A DNA stretch of 64,000 nt from Fimadaptatus sp948467645. Lineage in GTDB: Bacteria; Bacillota; Clostridia; Christensenellales; Aristaeellaceae. The first letter of the stretch is position 1. The number at the start of each line of letters is the position of its first letter. The DNA is taken from positions 28,497 through 92,496 of the forward strand of contig CAOKFD010000002.1 of assembly GCA_948467645.1 (NCBI GenBank), written 5' to 3'. The translations under genes and the position numbers were made by a program. Below, in pieces: positions 53,273 to 61,814 of this stretch. A model generated the notes under the pieces. The model was not told the origin of the DNA, did no database searches, and worked only from the letters and a program-made list of their open reading frames with translations.

Positions 53273-53388
53273 CGAGCTTATTTCATTCAATGCAATCTGC
53301 AAAAATCAGATGGCTGGCACTTTTTGATTTGTAAATGCAAAATAAAACGGCGCGGCATTGATTGCCTGCCATCCCGAGAAATATTAAA

Positions 53389-53417
53389 TTGACTGAATTA
53401 GCAGCATATGTTATAAT
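53389..53417 (+). promoter_or_regulatory. Toxin promoter, copy 2
   Basis: TTGACT, 17-bp spacer, TATAAT with extended -10, same as copy 1. Confidence 0.88.
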
Positions 53418-53474
53418 TCTCTTCGAGTTCATGAGAACATTCTTCCATGGATTCTATTGGCAGGAAGGAATAAG

Positions 53475-53525
53475 ATGGCGCTTGGCTTCTTCACCTCTGA
53501 TGCTCTACAAAAGCGTAGGAGGTGA
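53475..53525 (+). CDS. Leader peptide of toxin unit 2 (16 residues)
   Basis: MALGFFTSDALQKRRR, identical to copy 1 except Gly4 for Asp4. In this copy the stop reads TGATG, one base nearer the toxin start, which lies at +1 relative to the leader. The terminal AGG AGG again doubles as the toxin's Shine-Dalgarno sequence. Confidence 0.7.
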   Translation: MALGFFTSDALQKRRR

Positions 53526-53529
53526 TGTC

Positions 53530-53625
53530 ATGTCTGACTTTGAAATGATTTCTCTGTTTTGCATGATTATCTCCTTGGTATTGGTCGCGATCGAACTCGG
53601 TCGCAATTTAGGTTCCAAGAAGTAG
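53530..53625 (+). CDS. Hol-Tox/Fst-like single-helix toxin, copy 2 (31 residues)
   Basis: Same 31-residue product as copy 1. Codons differ only at TTG/CTG (Leu9), ATA/ATT (Ile13) and GGC/GGT (Gly28). AGGAGG lies 7 nt before the ATG. Both copies therefore appear intact; neither looks decayed. Confidence 0.85.
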   Translation: MSDFEMISLFCMIISLVLVAIELGRNLGSKK

Positions 53626-53626
53626 A

Positions 53627-53723
53627 AGTAAGCCGCCATCCATCTCGCACATGGTTGGCGGCTGCGAACCCTTTTGCTCTAACAGAGGGGAAGAAGCCAT
53701 ACCAAAAGCGTCATCCCTTCCTG
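53627..53723 (-). ncRNA. Predicted antisense antitoxin RNA, copy 2
   Basis: Starts near 53723 from the promoter at 53729-53757 and should end at the terminator. It differs from copy 1 at several positions in its middle, so each antisense RNA may prefer its own toxin message. Confidence 0.7.
53631..53663. terminator. Bidirectional terminator shared by toxin 2 and its antisense RNA
   Basis: AGCCGCCA pairs with TGGCGGCT; two base pairs shorter than in copy 1 because the flanking A and T residues have changed. Confidence 0.7.
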
Positions 53724-53728
53724 TCTTT

Positions 53729-53757
53729 ATTATACCATATTGAATCGAAGCTGTCAA
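53729..53757 (-). promoter_or_regulatory. Antisense RNA promoter, copy 2
   Basis: Minus-strand TTGACA, 17-bp spacer, TATAAT. Confidence 0.88.
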
Positions 53758-53884
53758 CGAGCTTATTTCATTCAATGCAATCTGCAAAAATCAGATGGCT
53801 GTCTGTTTTGAACCGATCGAAATATTTTACCCGCATAATCCACCTAATTATATATACGCCTTCGGTCTTATCCTCAATGCCAAT

Positions 53885-53926
53885 AAAAACGTGCCGCGAA
53901 TCTTACTATCACAAGATTCGCGGCAC
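53885..53926 (-). terminator. Terminator of the SpoIID/SH3 gene
   Basis: GTGCCGCGAATCTT pairs perfectly with AAGATTCGCGGCAC around 8 nt and is followed on the minus strand by GTTTTTATTGG. Confidence 0.93.
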
Positions 53927-53932
53927 ATTTCA

Positions 53933-56900
53933 TTACGCCGCCGTTTCGGGAACGATTGTCGGTTCAGGCGTATTTTGTGCACGTTCTGTTTCAGCCGTAC
54001 TTTCGGCATTCTCCGCTGGCACAGCCGTCGATTCGGCAATTTGCGAATTGGAGCTTGCAAACGGCTGTATATACCTTGCCGCGCAATATCCCTCATAATT
54101 GCCATATTGCACGTAATACCAATTCAGGTCTGCGGTCGCGCCCAATATATCGACCGTCGCGCCGCGCTTCAGTTTGTATACCGTGCTTGCGGACGTGCTG
54201 GCCGATTTGCGCATGTTAAGCTCGCTGGCCGTGACGGTGCCCTTATCGGTAACACCGGGTATGTAGCCAGTGCCGGGCGTTGCGGTTGCGGTAGGTACGG
54301 GCGTGGGCGCAGTCGTAGCGGCGGCGGTAGGTGCGGTCGTGGGTTCGGGCGTTCTGGAAGGGCCGAAATCCAGATACTTAGTCTTTATATAGCCGGTCTT
54401 GCCGTCGCACACGATGTTGGCCCATTCGCTGTCTACGCCATAGCCGGTCGAGCGCACATATACCTGTGTGCCGCGACTTATCACGCCCAGCGACGTGCTT
54501 TCGGTCGTCGGGAGCTGGCGTATGTTCATCGACGAGCAATTGATTATCGTCGCATTGCCGCTTTGACCGCCGTTCGTGGCTGTCGCGGTGGGCTGTGCGG
54601 TAGCCGTTGCCGTAGGCGCGGCGGTCGGACTCGATTCGTAGCGCAAGTATTGCGCGCTGACGTAACCGTCGCGGCCGTTGTACGATATGCGCGCCCAGCC
54701 GTTAGATTCGCTCAGCACAGTAACCTTTGCTCCGCTCTTGAGCGTGCCCAGCTTTCCGCCGCTGGTCGATGCGGACGCGCGCACGTTAAGCAGCGTGCAA
54801 TTCACATACGCCGTGCGCGTACCCGCCGTTGCGGTCGCGGTAGGCGCGGCAGTGGGAGCGGCGGTCGGCACGCCGGTGGGTACAGGCGTGGGGGCGGCGG
54901 TTGCGCTGCCGGTATAGCGTATATAAGAAGCGTTCACGAACGCAAAGCCCGTGCCGTATTCTATGCACGCCCAACCGTTTTCCTCATAAAGCACGGTTAT
55001 CTCCGCGCCGTTTTTGAGCGTGCCGCGCTTGGAAGCGTTGGTGCTGGGGGCGCTGCGTACATTCAGCGTGCCCGAGCAGCTTACAACGGCCTTGCGGCTT
55101 GTCGCCGCGGTTGCGGTCGGTTCAGCCGTGGGCGCGGGCGTTGCGGTAACGGCGGGCGTGGCTGTGGCGGTGTTGGCCGCAGTCAGCAGGCTGGACGATA
55201 CATATCCTTCAATATCGCCGTACATTACGTGGCTCCAGTTGCCGCTTAGACCCAGCAGCTTAACGATAGTACCGTTTTTAAGCTGTGCCAGCGAGGAATA
55301 GCTGGTGCCGGGGCCGCTGCGCAGATTGGCGTACGTCGCGCACATCACCTGCATATACGTGCCGCCGTCGGGCACTATCACGGGCGTTGCTGTGGGAGTG
55401 GGCGCGGCGGTGGGCGCGTACGTCACGCCCGGGTCACTGGTAGGCATGGGGTCGGTGGTCATGTTAAGGTACTTAGTCATGACATAGCCTATCTTGTCAT
55501 TGTATTCGACGAACGTCCAGTCGCCTATCACGCCGATTGCGGCCACTGCATCGCCGCGCCTCAGCGTGGTCACGACTGTCGCGCCGCTGTTAGGTTCGAC
55601 GCGCATGTTTAGCGTGCTGGATACGTTCACGGTTGCCTTTAAGGGCGTATCGAACAGCACGCAGTCGGGCAGCGCCGTGGGCTTGGGCGTAACGGTAGGC
55701 TCGGGCGCGTCGCCCAGCTCGGTAAGCGAAGGGCGGGAGAACTTTTCGGTAGGATAGCTCACGACGGCGTTATAGTAAAAATCGAGTATGCCGCGCCAGT
55801 TGAAGCCTTCCTTGGCCATCTGTTCGCCGCCGTACTGGCTGTAGCCCACGCCGTGACCCCAGCGGCGGGATTCGATAACGAAGTTGCCGCCGGACTGCGC
55901 AACTGTGAACAGCTCGTTGTGCGCGCTTTGCAGCGACAGGCCGAAAGTGGTGTTGTCCAGCTGCGAGAATATGTCCAGATCAACATCCACCGGCTCTGTC
56001 AGCGTTACCGCCTCATCCTGACCCAAAGGCTTTGCGCTTACCATCAGCGTAAAGCGCATCTTGGTATACACGCGCGAAGGATCGGGGTACTTGGGCGTAT
56101 GCGGGTATACGTTGCTTACCGAAACGACGGTTATATCGCCTGCATCGGTCGAATATACGGACGAGTCCAGCTTATCGGCCACCTTTTCAGCCAGCAGCTT
56201 GCTCAGTGCCGACATGCCCTTCTTATCGATATTTGACGCAAAATCGCTGTATACGGTCAGCCGTTTTACCTTGCTTTTGGGATTGGCATAGTCGTATGGG
56301 TCGTCCTTGACCGAGCTGTACGGAACGGACGAGCCGCCCCACCAGTTCTTGGACGTTTCGATCTGGCCGCCGTTGGACGCGGCGTATGTGCCGTCAATCA
56401 GCGAGCCGTTGTAGCGTATCACAATGCCCTCGGTCTCCGAAACGGCGCGGGCGGTGGTGGTTTCGCTGGGCACAACGCCGCGGTAGTTCTGGTCCATGGA
56501 CGTGTTGCGAATGTCGTAATACGAACCCTTGGGCGAGTTCATGCAACCGCGCGTCTTGGTGCGCGCGACTATCGCCATGGCCTTTTGCGACTCGAACGTA
56601 TGGCCGCTTTCCGACCATTCCGCCGACAGCACGCCGCGCAGGTAGTCCTCAATAAACACATGGTTGACGGTCTGTATTGAGCCGCTCACCAGTCTGAACT
56701 CCATATCGCCCGGGAAATAGTTGTTCAGCGTGGGCGTGGAGAACGAAAGCGCATTGGTTATAGTATCGGGCGCGTGGCGAACCAGCTTGAAACTGGTGCC
56801 CATATCGTATACCGCGTCGCCGATCGATATGTGGAGCTGACCGCCCTCAACATACACCGTCGCGGTCTGGCCGGACGTGAAAGGGCGCGCGGAATCGCCG

Positions 56901-57091
56901 CCCACCGAATAATTGCCGCGGCTGCGCACCACCACGCGCGTAAGGCCGCTGGCGGTTGCAATGCGCACGCGCACCACGCCGTTGGACGCGGCCGAGGCCG
57001 TCTCGGTATCGAACACGGGCAGCGCGCACATTATAAGCGTCAGGCATAGCCATATGCTTAGCAGTTTTTTTAGTTGTGCTCTTATACTCAT
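53933..57091 (-). CDS. Secreted SpoIID/LytB-domain protein with six SH3b domains
   Basis: 1052 residues. A signal peptide (MSIRAQLKKLLSIWLCLTLI to about residue 34) precedes a SpoIID domain (about 110-450) with FIEDYLRGVLSAEWSESG and RRWGHGVGYSQYGGEQMAKE, the catalytic-type GHGVG(M)SQ motif. Six bacterial SH3 repeats follow from about 480, each with a (L/M)N(M/V)R core, joined by Pro/Thr/Ala linkers. SpoIID domains cleave peptidoglycan glycan strands during engulfment; SH3b domains bind the wall. The six-repeat array is larger than in SpoIID itself, so a vegetative or spore-cortex wall hydrolase is likely. GGAGG precedes the ATG. Confidence 0.92.
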   Translation of the reverse strand: MSIRAQLKKLLSIWLCLTLIMCALPVFDTETASAASNGVVRVRIATASGLTRVVVRSRGNYSVGGDSARPFTSGQTATVYVEGGQLHISIGDAVYDMGTSFKLVRHAPDTITNALSFSTPTLNNYFPGDMEFRLVSGSIQTVNHVFIEDYLRGVLSAEWSESGHTFESQKAMAIVARTKTRGCMNSPKGSYYDIRNTSMDQNYRGVVPSETTTARAVSETEGIVIRYNGSLIDGTYAASNGGQIETSKNWWGGSSVPYSSVKDDPYDYANPKSKVKRLTVYSDFASNIDKKGMSALSKLLAEKVADKLDSSVYSTDAGDITVVSVSNVYPHTPKYPDPSRVYTKMRFTLMVSAKPLGQDEAVTLTEPVDVDLDIFSQLDNTTFGLSLQSAHNELFTVAQSGGNFVIESRRWGHGVGYSQYGGEQMAKEGFNWRGILDFYYNAVVSYPTEKFSRPSLTELGDAPEPTVTPKPTALPDCVLFDTPLKATVNVSSTLNMRVEPNSGATVVTTLRRGDAVAAIGVIGDWTFVEYNDKIGYVMTKYLNMTTDPMPTSDPGVTYAPTAAPTPTATPVIVPDGGTYMQVMCATYANLRSGPGTSYSSLAQLKNGTIVKLLGLSGNWSHVMYGDIEGYVSSSLLTAANTATATPAVTATPAPTAEPTATAATSRKAVVSCSGTLNVRSAPSTNASKRGTLKNGAEITVLYEENGWACIEYGTGFAFVNASYIRYTGSATAAPTPVPTGVPTAAPTAAPTATATAGTRTAYVNCTLLNVRASASTSGGKLGTLKSGAKVTVLSESNGWARISYNGRDGYVSAQYLRYESSPTAAPTATATAQPTATATNGGQSGNATIINCSSMNIRQLPTTESTSLGVISRGTQVYVRSTGYGVDSEWANIVCDGKTGYIKTKYLDFGPSRTPEPTTAPTAAATTAPTPVPTATATPGTGYIPGVTDKGTVTASELNMRKSASTSASTVYKLKRGATVDILGATADLNWYYVQYGNYEGYCAARYIQPFASSNSQIAESTAVPAENAESTAETERAQNTPEPTIVPETAA

Positions 57092-57130
57092 TTATCTGTA
57101 CCTCCGGAATGTCGCATTTAGCAGCTTTCA

Positions 57131-57178
57131 AGCGCGCTCCCGACGAACCCGCCGAAACCGCGGGGCGCGGAGCGCGCT
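57131..57178. repeat. GC-rich inverted repeat in the SpoIID-gene leader
   Basis: AGCGCGCTCC pairs with GGAGCGCGCT around a GC-rich centre, 40 bp upstream of the start codon; perhaps a leader hairpin of the minus-strand transcript. Confidence 0.45.
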
Positions 57179-57181
57179 ATA

Positions 57182-57789
57182 ACCTAAGGCGCATCTTGAG
57201 CGCATATAGTATCAGTTCGCCATTCATTGCGTAATTCCTGCTTTCGGGGCGGCATATATTACTGGAATATGTTGGTATTCGGTGCTGTTTGAATTATTTT
57301 TGTAATACTTTTGACTTTTTTAAGCGTTTACCTACCTGTGTAAGGCCGTATCTACGACGATTTTTGTTAATCCTTATGTTCAGGCATTTGCCAATTTCTG
57401 CGATTTTCGGCTAAGGCTGAAAGCATTTCAGCGACTATATAAGTTACTTTCAGTGAAACACTTTATGTGCAAGTCATCAAATGTTCTGCCAAAAGTGTCA
57501 GAAACGCAGAAAACTCTTATGCCGCAATTCCAATGCGCACTGGACTAAAGCCTATTTATCATCAGTCAAATAGGGCGGCTTGCCTAAACTGTCACACTAT
57601 ACAAGGCAGGCTTTCATAACATCGGGGAAATGAACTATGAGAGAATCGCAGCTCAATTGGATTTGTAAATTTCGGATTTTCAGAAACATCTGTCTGTACA
57701 TACAAACTTATACAGATCATATCATCATATAAGATAGGAAGAAATACCAGTCAATTCGGACGCCTCGCATCAATATGCCTTATCCGCAA
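57182..57789. other. 600-bp AT-rich gap, no gene seen
   Basis: No ORF with a start site, no RNA motif and no repeat of note. It may hold the promoter of the SpoIID gene and flanking spacer. The composition is more AT-rich than the neighbouring genes. Confidence 0.5.
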
Positions 57790-57831
57790 AAAATAAAAAA
57801 TCCCGTCCAAGGCAGAACCTCGGACAGGATT
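57790..57831 (-). terminator. Terminator of the ferredoxin gene
   Basis: AATCCTGTCCGAGG pairs with CCTTGGACGGGATT around TTCTG, followed on the minus strand by TTTTTATTTTTTG. Confidence 0.9.
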
Positions 57832-57880
57832 CGCATTTTAAGACTATCCCCGCAAATATGTCTGGCTAAAGTGCCTTACA

Positions 57881-58051
57881 TTATTCGGGCTTGGGGGCAT
57901 CAACGGGGCATACGCCGGCGCAAGCGCCGCACTCGATGCAGGTATCGGCATCGATTACGTAGCTCTCATCACCCTCGGAGATAGCGGACACGGGACACTC
58001 ACCCGCGCAAGCGCCACACTTGATGCAATCGCTGGAAATCTTATAAGCCAT
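57881..58051 (-). CDS. 2[4Fe-4S] ferredoxin
   Basis: 56 residues: MAYKISSDCIKCGACAGECP followed by VSAISEGDESYVIDADTC and IECGACAGVCPVDAPKPE. Two CxxCxxCxxxCP sets bind two [4Fe-4S] clusters, the clostridial ferredoxin pattern used as a low-potential electron carrier. GGAGGTG lies 9 nt before the ATG. It is monocistronic with a strong terminator, which fits high expression. Confidence 0.98.
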   Translation of the reverse strand: MAYKISSDCIKCGACAGECPVSAISEGDESYVIDADTCIECGACAGVCPVDAPKPE

Positions 58052-58222
58052 TAGAAATACACCTCCTAATTAATATCATAAGCAATGCCGGGTTATTAAC
58101 CCAACATCTATATTTTATCACTAGCGCCGCGTAAAAGCAATTGGTTCGCTGTGATTTTACCGGAGAGTAGTCATGACTAATTAAGTATTTGCGCACGCAT
58201 CATGATCGCATTATGCGCCTGT

Positions 58223-59704
58223 TTACTCGCCGTCGGCAGGCGCTTCCGGCTCGGCGGCATTATCCGCATCCGGCTCGGTGGAGGCCGCTTCTTCCCCGCT
58301 ATCGGATTCAGCCGCATCTCCTTCATCAAGATCTACGGTTTCCGTAACCCTATCCTCGACTATTTCATCAACTGTATCGACAATCGATTCATAGTCCAGT
58401 CCCGCATTGGTGGATACGGACGCGGCGGGTTTAGCCGGTTCGTCGGCTGCCGGTTCATCGGCCTTTTCGTCGGTAGTCTCATCCGGCTGCATATCGGCAA
58501 AGCGCGCCTCTGCGGCGGCGTTTTGCGCATGGGCGATTGCGAGCAGCTCGCGTTCGGCGCGCAGTTCCTCGTCTATGTCCTCCTCTGCGCCCACGTCTAT
58601 CATATCGTCGTCGAAGTCAACGTCGGTCACGTCGATAGCCGTGTCCTCGGGCTTGAAGTCAGTTTCAGGCACTGACACCACGTTTACTGCGGCCTCGTCC
58701 TCCACCTCGGCCGGCTTATTGCGGCGGCGGTCGCGGCGCGGCTTCTGCTCAGGCTCCTGCTTATCGGCCGCGGGCCCGTCCGGCTCGGGACGACGGCCGC
58801 GCGTGCGTGAGGAGCGCTCCGGCTCGGCGGCAGGCGCGGGGGCTGCAGCGGCGGCTGCGGCGCGCGCGGCGTCTGCGGCGGCGCGTACACCCGGCTCGGG
58901 GCGCGAGCAGTCGGCGTACTCGTACGTGCGAACATCGAACGTATTGTCGGGCAGCTGTATGCGCGCCTTGACCTTTTCGCGCAGTACGTCTATGTCCACG
59001 ACCGTGCCCAGTCCGTCGGGGGTCATTATGTCGCGGCCCGCGCGCGGCAGGCGCTTGGTCATCATCTCGTAGTAATCTTCCTCATATTTAAGGCAGCACA
59101 TCAGGCGGCCGCACAGGCCGGATATTTTAGTAGGATTGAGCGACAGGTTCTGTTCCTTGGCCATCTTGATCGAAACCGGCTGGAAATTGCTCAGGAACGA
59201 GCCGCAGCATATGGGTCTGCCGCACGGCCCGAGGCCGCCCAGCAACTTGGCCTCGTCGCGCACTCCAATCTGGCGCAGTTCTATGCGGGTTTTGAATATC
59301 GAGGCCAAGTCCTTTACCAGTTCGCGGAAATCCACGCGGCCGTTTGCGGTGAAGTAGAACACCATCTTGCTGTTGTCGAACGCGACCTCCACGTCGATCA
59401 GCTTCATCTCCAGCTTGTGCTCGACGATCTTGTCCTTGCAGGTCAACATCGCCTCGCGCCCCAGCTTTTCGTTTGCCTTTACGCGTTCGACGTCGGCCTC
59501 GGTCGCCATCGATATGACCTTGCGCAGCGGCAGCTGCAGCATGTCGTCGTCAACCTCGCGCGCGCTGGCCGCGACCACGCCGTATTCCGGCCCGCGCGAC
59601 GTATCGCATATAACGCCGTCGCCTATCGCCGGCCACACGTCGCTGGGGTCGAAGTAGTATATCTTGCTGTTCTTGGCAAAGCGCACGCCTATAACAATCG
59701 CCAT
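58223..59704 (-). CDS. ricT: RicT (YaaT) PSP1-domain protein with a long acidic C-terminal tail
   Basis: 493 residues. The PSP1 domain (about 1-270) carries the family cysteines in GPCGRPICCGSF and SGLCGRLMCCLKYEEDYYEM. In B. subtilis RicT works with RicA and RicF, binds [4Fe-4S] clusters, and affects RNase Y and sporulation. Residues 275-493 are an Ala/Pro/Glu/Asp-rich tail including a basic patch (RSSRTRGRRPEPDGP) and long acidic runs; B. subtilis RicT is about 275 residues. The start at 59704 has GGAGGGATAAA and lies one base after the holB stop. Confidence 0.93.
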   Translation of the reverse strand: MAIVIGVRFAKNSKIYYFDPSDVWPAIGDGVICDTSRGPEYGVVAASAREVDDDMLQLPLRKVISMATEADVERVKANEKLGREAMLTCKDKIVEHKLEMKLIDVEVAFDNSKMVFYFTANGRVDFRELVKDLASIFKTRIELRQIGVRDEAKLLGGLGPCGRPICCGSFLSNFQPVSIKMAKEQNLSLNPTKISGLCGRLMCCLKYEEDYYEMMTKRLPRAGRDIMTPDGLGTVVDIDVLREKVKARIQLPDNTFDVRTYEYADCSRPEPGVRAAADAARAAAAAAAPAPAAEPERSSRTRGRRPEPDGPAADKQEPEQKPRRDRRRNKPAEVEDEAAVNVVSVPETDFKPEDTAIDVTDVDFDDDMIDVGAEEDIDEELRAERELLAIAHAQNAAAEARFADMQPDETTDEKADEPAADEPAKPAASVSTNAGLDYESIVDTVDEIVEDRVTETVDLDEGDAAESDSGEEAASTEPDADNAAEPEAPADGE

Positions 59705-59705
59705 T

Positions 59706-60734
59706 TTATCCCTCCAACGCGTCAAAGCATATCATGTCCAGCACGCCGGGCCAGCCCACGTTGCTTTTCAGTCTTTCACGGGCGCGAATAACGCCCGAGA
59801 GCATATTCAAACCGCTCAGGCAATTTGCCTGCGCGTCAAGTTGTCTTTGTCTGTCTATATTGAGCGCCTGCGCCTGGCCGTAAAGCATCAGGTCGCGCGC
59901 GTAAATTTCAAACGTATCCAGTATCCAATCGGTCTTATCGCGCATATCGCGCAGCGGCGCGGTGGCCGTGGCGACGTCCGCCGGGTCTTTCAGCGCGCCC
60001 AGCGCATCCAGCGCGGCACTGCGCACACGCCAGTATTCCTCGTTGCCGTCCATATCAAGCGCGCGGCCGATGCTGCCGCCGCTGAGCGCAGAAAGCAGAT
60101 GCGCGCGTTCGGGCAGAACGCCCTTATTAAGCAGGTATTTTTCCACCGTCTCCATCGGAAGCGGCTGAAAATTTATCACCCGGCAGCGCGATATTATCGT
60201 GGGCAGCATCGCGCGCACGTTATCGCAGGTCATTATTATCACGCTCTGGCCGGGCGGGGTTTCCAGAGTTTTAAGCAGCGCGTTCTGCGCCTGAGGCGTC
60301 ATTATCTGCGCGTGCGGTATTATCGCGATATTGCGCGCAGCCTCGTACGGGCGGCGCATCAGAAATTCGCCCAGCGCGCGCACATCGTCCACGCTTATCG
60401 ACTTGGCGCGCTTGTCGCTTTTGTCGCTTTTTTTGTCTGAGGGCTTGTCCGCGGCGCTTTCGCCCTGCTTGTATTTGCCGGTGCTCCAGCCCGGCCCGAT
60501 TACCTCTATGTCGGGATGGTTGCCGGTCAGCGCACGCTGGCAGGGGCCGCACTGGTCGCAGGGTTTGTTTTCGCCCTCACACACCAATGCGCGCGCGCAT
60601 ATCTCTGCGAGCGTGCGCTTGCCCATGCCCGGCTCGCCCGCGAATAAATAAGCATGGACAATCCGCCCTGACCCTACCTGCCGCTGCAGATTCAGGGTCA
60701 AGGCAGATTGTCCAACAATATCGCCGAAATTCAT
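59706..60734 (-). CDS. holB: DNA polymerase III delta' subunit
   Basis: 342 residues. Walker A-like GEPGMGKRTLAEICARAL, a zinc module CDQCGPC preceded by C, and the sensor region LLKTLETPPGQSVIIMTCDN with SRCRVINF identify the clamp-loader AAA+ delta'/tau group. An inserted Lys/Asp/Ser stretch (KPSDKKSDKSDKRAK) near residue 105 is unusual. The start at 60734 has AAGGAG. It lies in the conserved order darA-holB-ricT. Confidence 0.93.
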   Translation of the reverse strand: MNFGDIVGQSALTLNLQRQVGSGRIVHAYLFAGEPGMGKRTLAEICARALVCEGENKPCDQCGPCQRALTGNHPDIEVIGPGWSTGKYKQGESAADKPSDKKSDKSDKRAKSISVDDVRALGEFLMRRPYEAARNIAIIPHAQIMTPQAQNALLKTLETPPGQSVIIMTCDNVRAMLPTIISRCRVINFQPLPMETVEKYLLNKGVLPERAHLLSALSGGSIGRALDMDGNEEYWRVRSAALDALGALKDPADVATATAPLRDMRDKTDWILDTFEIYARDLMLYGQAQALNIDRQRQLDAQANCLSGLNMLSGVIRARERLKSNVGWPGVLDMICFDALEG

Positions 60735-60784
60735 TTTGCTCCTTTGCGACAAAGGGCATACACCTTTGCACGCGCGCGATGGTC

Positions 60785-61114
60785 TTAAATCTTAATGAAC
60801 TGTTCTACGTTCAGTACGAATATGGTAGCGCCGCCGACCATAACCTCGATGGGATACGGTACATACACGCCGGTAGTGCCCGCTACGGGAGAGGGCGAAG
60901 TAGCCATCTGCTTGCGGCTCTTGCAAACCTTTTCGATAACGGACATAGCGCCGTCGAACTTATCGTCGTCAACGCCGACCAGGAGCGTGGTGTTGCCCGC
61001 GCGCAGGAAGCCGCCGGTGGTAGCCAGCTTGGTCACGCCGTAACCCTCGTTCATAAGATTGCTTACAAGGCGGGAAGCGTCTTCGTCCTGTACAATAGCG
61101 ATAATAAGCTTCAT
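60785..61114 (-). CDS. darA: Cyclic di-AMP receptor DarA/PstA (YaaQ)
   Basis: 109 residues, PII-like fold. MKLIIAIVQDEDASRLVSNL, then TTGGFLRAGNTTLLVGVDDD, and the C-terminal PIEVMVGGATIFVLNVEQFI are typical of the family. It binds c-di-AMP as a trimer. AAGGAGG precedes the ATG at 61114. First gene of the darA-holB-ricT operon; a TATAAT at 61192-61197 is the likely -10. Confidence 0.96.
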   Translation of the reverse strand: MKLIIAIVQDEDASRLVSNLMNEGYGVTKLATTGGFLRAGNTTLLVGVDDDKFDGAMSVIEKVCKSRKQMATSPSPVAGTTGVYVPYPIEVMVGGATIFVLNVEQFIKI

Positions 61115-61244
61115 AATATCCTGCCTCCTTATACAAATCGCGCGCCGGATGCCGTGCGCGTTTATAAATTTCCCTACATTTATTATATGCGAAAACCGCT
61201 GAAAAATCAATGATATAGCTGCAATTATCCAAAATAAGTTGAAT

Positions 61245-61769
61245 TTATGCCCGAAGCGCCGCCTTTTCAAGCGGCGTGTAGCGCAGCTCGCCCTCCCGCC
61301 GCGCGCTTTCAAACAGCGTAACCGCCCGGACGCGCTGACGATAATTCACAGTGCTGCCGGGCAAAGGCAGTATCTCGCACTGCCGCGCCAGCGTGATGTG
61401 CGGGCGGTACGCGCCCTCGTCGTTAAACGAAATGCCACGCGCGCGCAGTTCGGCGCACATCCGCCGCTGCATGTCGCATAGCTCATTTGAGTGATTAACG
61501 CCCGCCCATACGATCTGGCGATTGCCCTTTTTGAAACTGCCTAAACCGCCTATGCCTATATCAAACTGACAGCGCGCCGAGGCCGCGTCGATCGCGGCGC
61601 GTATCGCGGGAATCTCGCTTTCTTCGTGCTGGCCTAAAAACGCAAGCGTCACATGGTAGTTTGCAGGCAGGGAAAAGTTGCCGCGCATGTGTGCGCGCAA
61701 GGCTTCTGCCTCCCGCCTGAGCTGCACACGCAATGCATCGTCCAGCGCTATGCCTATGAACAGCCGCAT
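61245..61769 (-). CDS. thpR: RNA 2',3'-cyclic phosphodiesterase (2H family)
   Basis: 174 residues. The two catalytic motifs are HVTLAFLG near residue 39 and HITLAR near residue 124 (HxTx). The N-terminus MRLFIGIALDD is typical. The enzyme opens 2',3'-cyclic phosphates on RNA ends; the physiological role is unclear. AAGGAGG lies before the ATG. A MITE-like element lies 45 bp upstream. Confidence 0.93.
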   Translation of the reverse strand: MRLFIGIALDDALRVQLRREAEALRAHMRGNFSLPANYHVTLAFLGQHEESEIPAIRAAIDAASARCQFDIGIGGLGSFKKGNRQIVWAGVNHSNELCDMQRRMCAELRARGISFNDEGAYRPHITLARQCEILPLPGSTVNYRQRVRAVTLFESARREGELRYTPLEKAALRA

Positions 61770-61814
61770 ATGCCCGCCTCCTTAAAAAGCAGCGCGACGC
61801 ACTGTGCGCCGCGC

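Larger units (their letters stand above)
52838..53316 (+). repeat. Tandem direct repeat copy 1: complete type I toxin-antitoxin unit
   Basis: 479 bp, nearly identical to 53327-53801 (offset about 489 bp). It begins at ATTTGTAAATGCAAAATAAA and ends at CAGATGGCTG. The copies differ by scattered substitutions and small indels, most in the 5' untranslated region and after the terminator. Each unit contains toxin promoter, leader ORF, toxin ORF, terminator and antisense promoter. Confidence 0.95.
53327..53801 (+). repeat. Tandem direct repeat copy 2: complete type I toxin-antitoxin unit
   Basis: 475 bp, same content and order as copy 1, separated from it by 10 bp. Conservation is highest in promoters, leader and toxin ORFs and the antisense promoter. 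Confidence 0.95.

Noticed and set aside
53362..53625. An 87-codon frame ending in the second toxin
   Set aside because: It runs through the promoter and leader region in the toxin frame. The promoter lies inside it and the Shine-Dalgarno sequence supports the short 31-residue start.
52838..53801. CRISPR array or insertion-sequence duplication
   Set aside because: Only two long units with genes inside, no short repeats or spacers, no transposase or terminal inverted repeats; better explained as tandem duplication of a toxin-antitoxin unit.
53824..55249. 484-codon open frame on the plus strand over the SpoIID gene
   Set aside because: Antisense of the Pro/Thr/Ala linker and SH3 repeats, which read as open in other frames because of their repetitive GC-rich codons.
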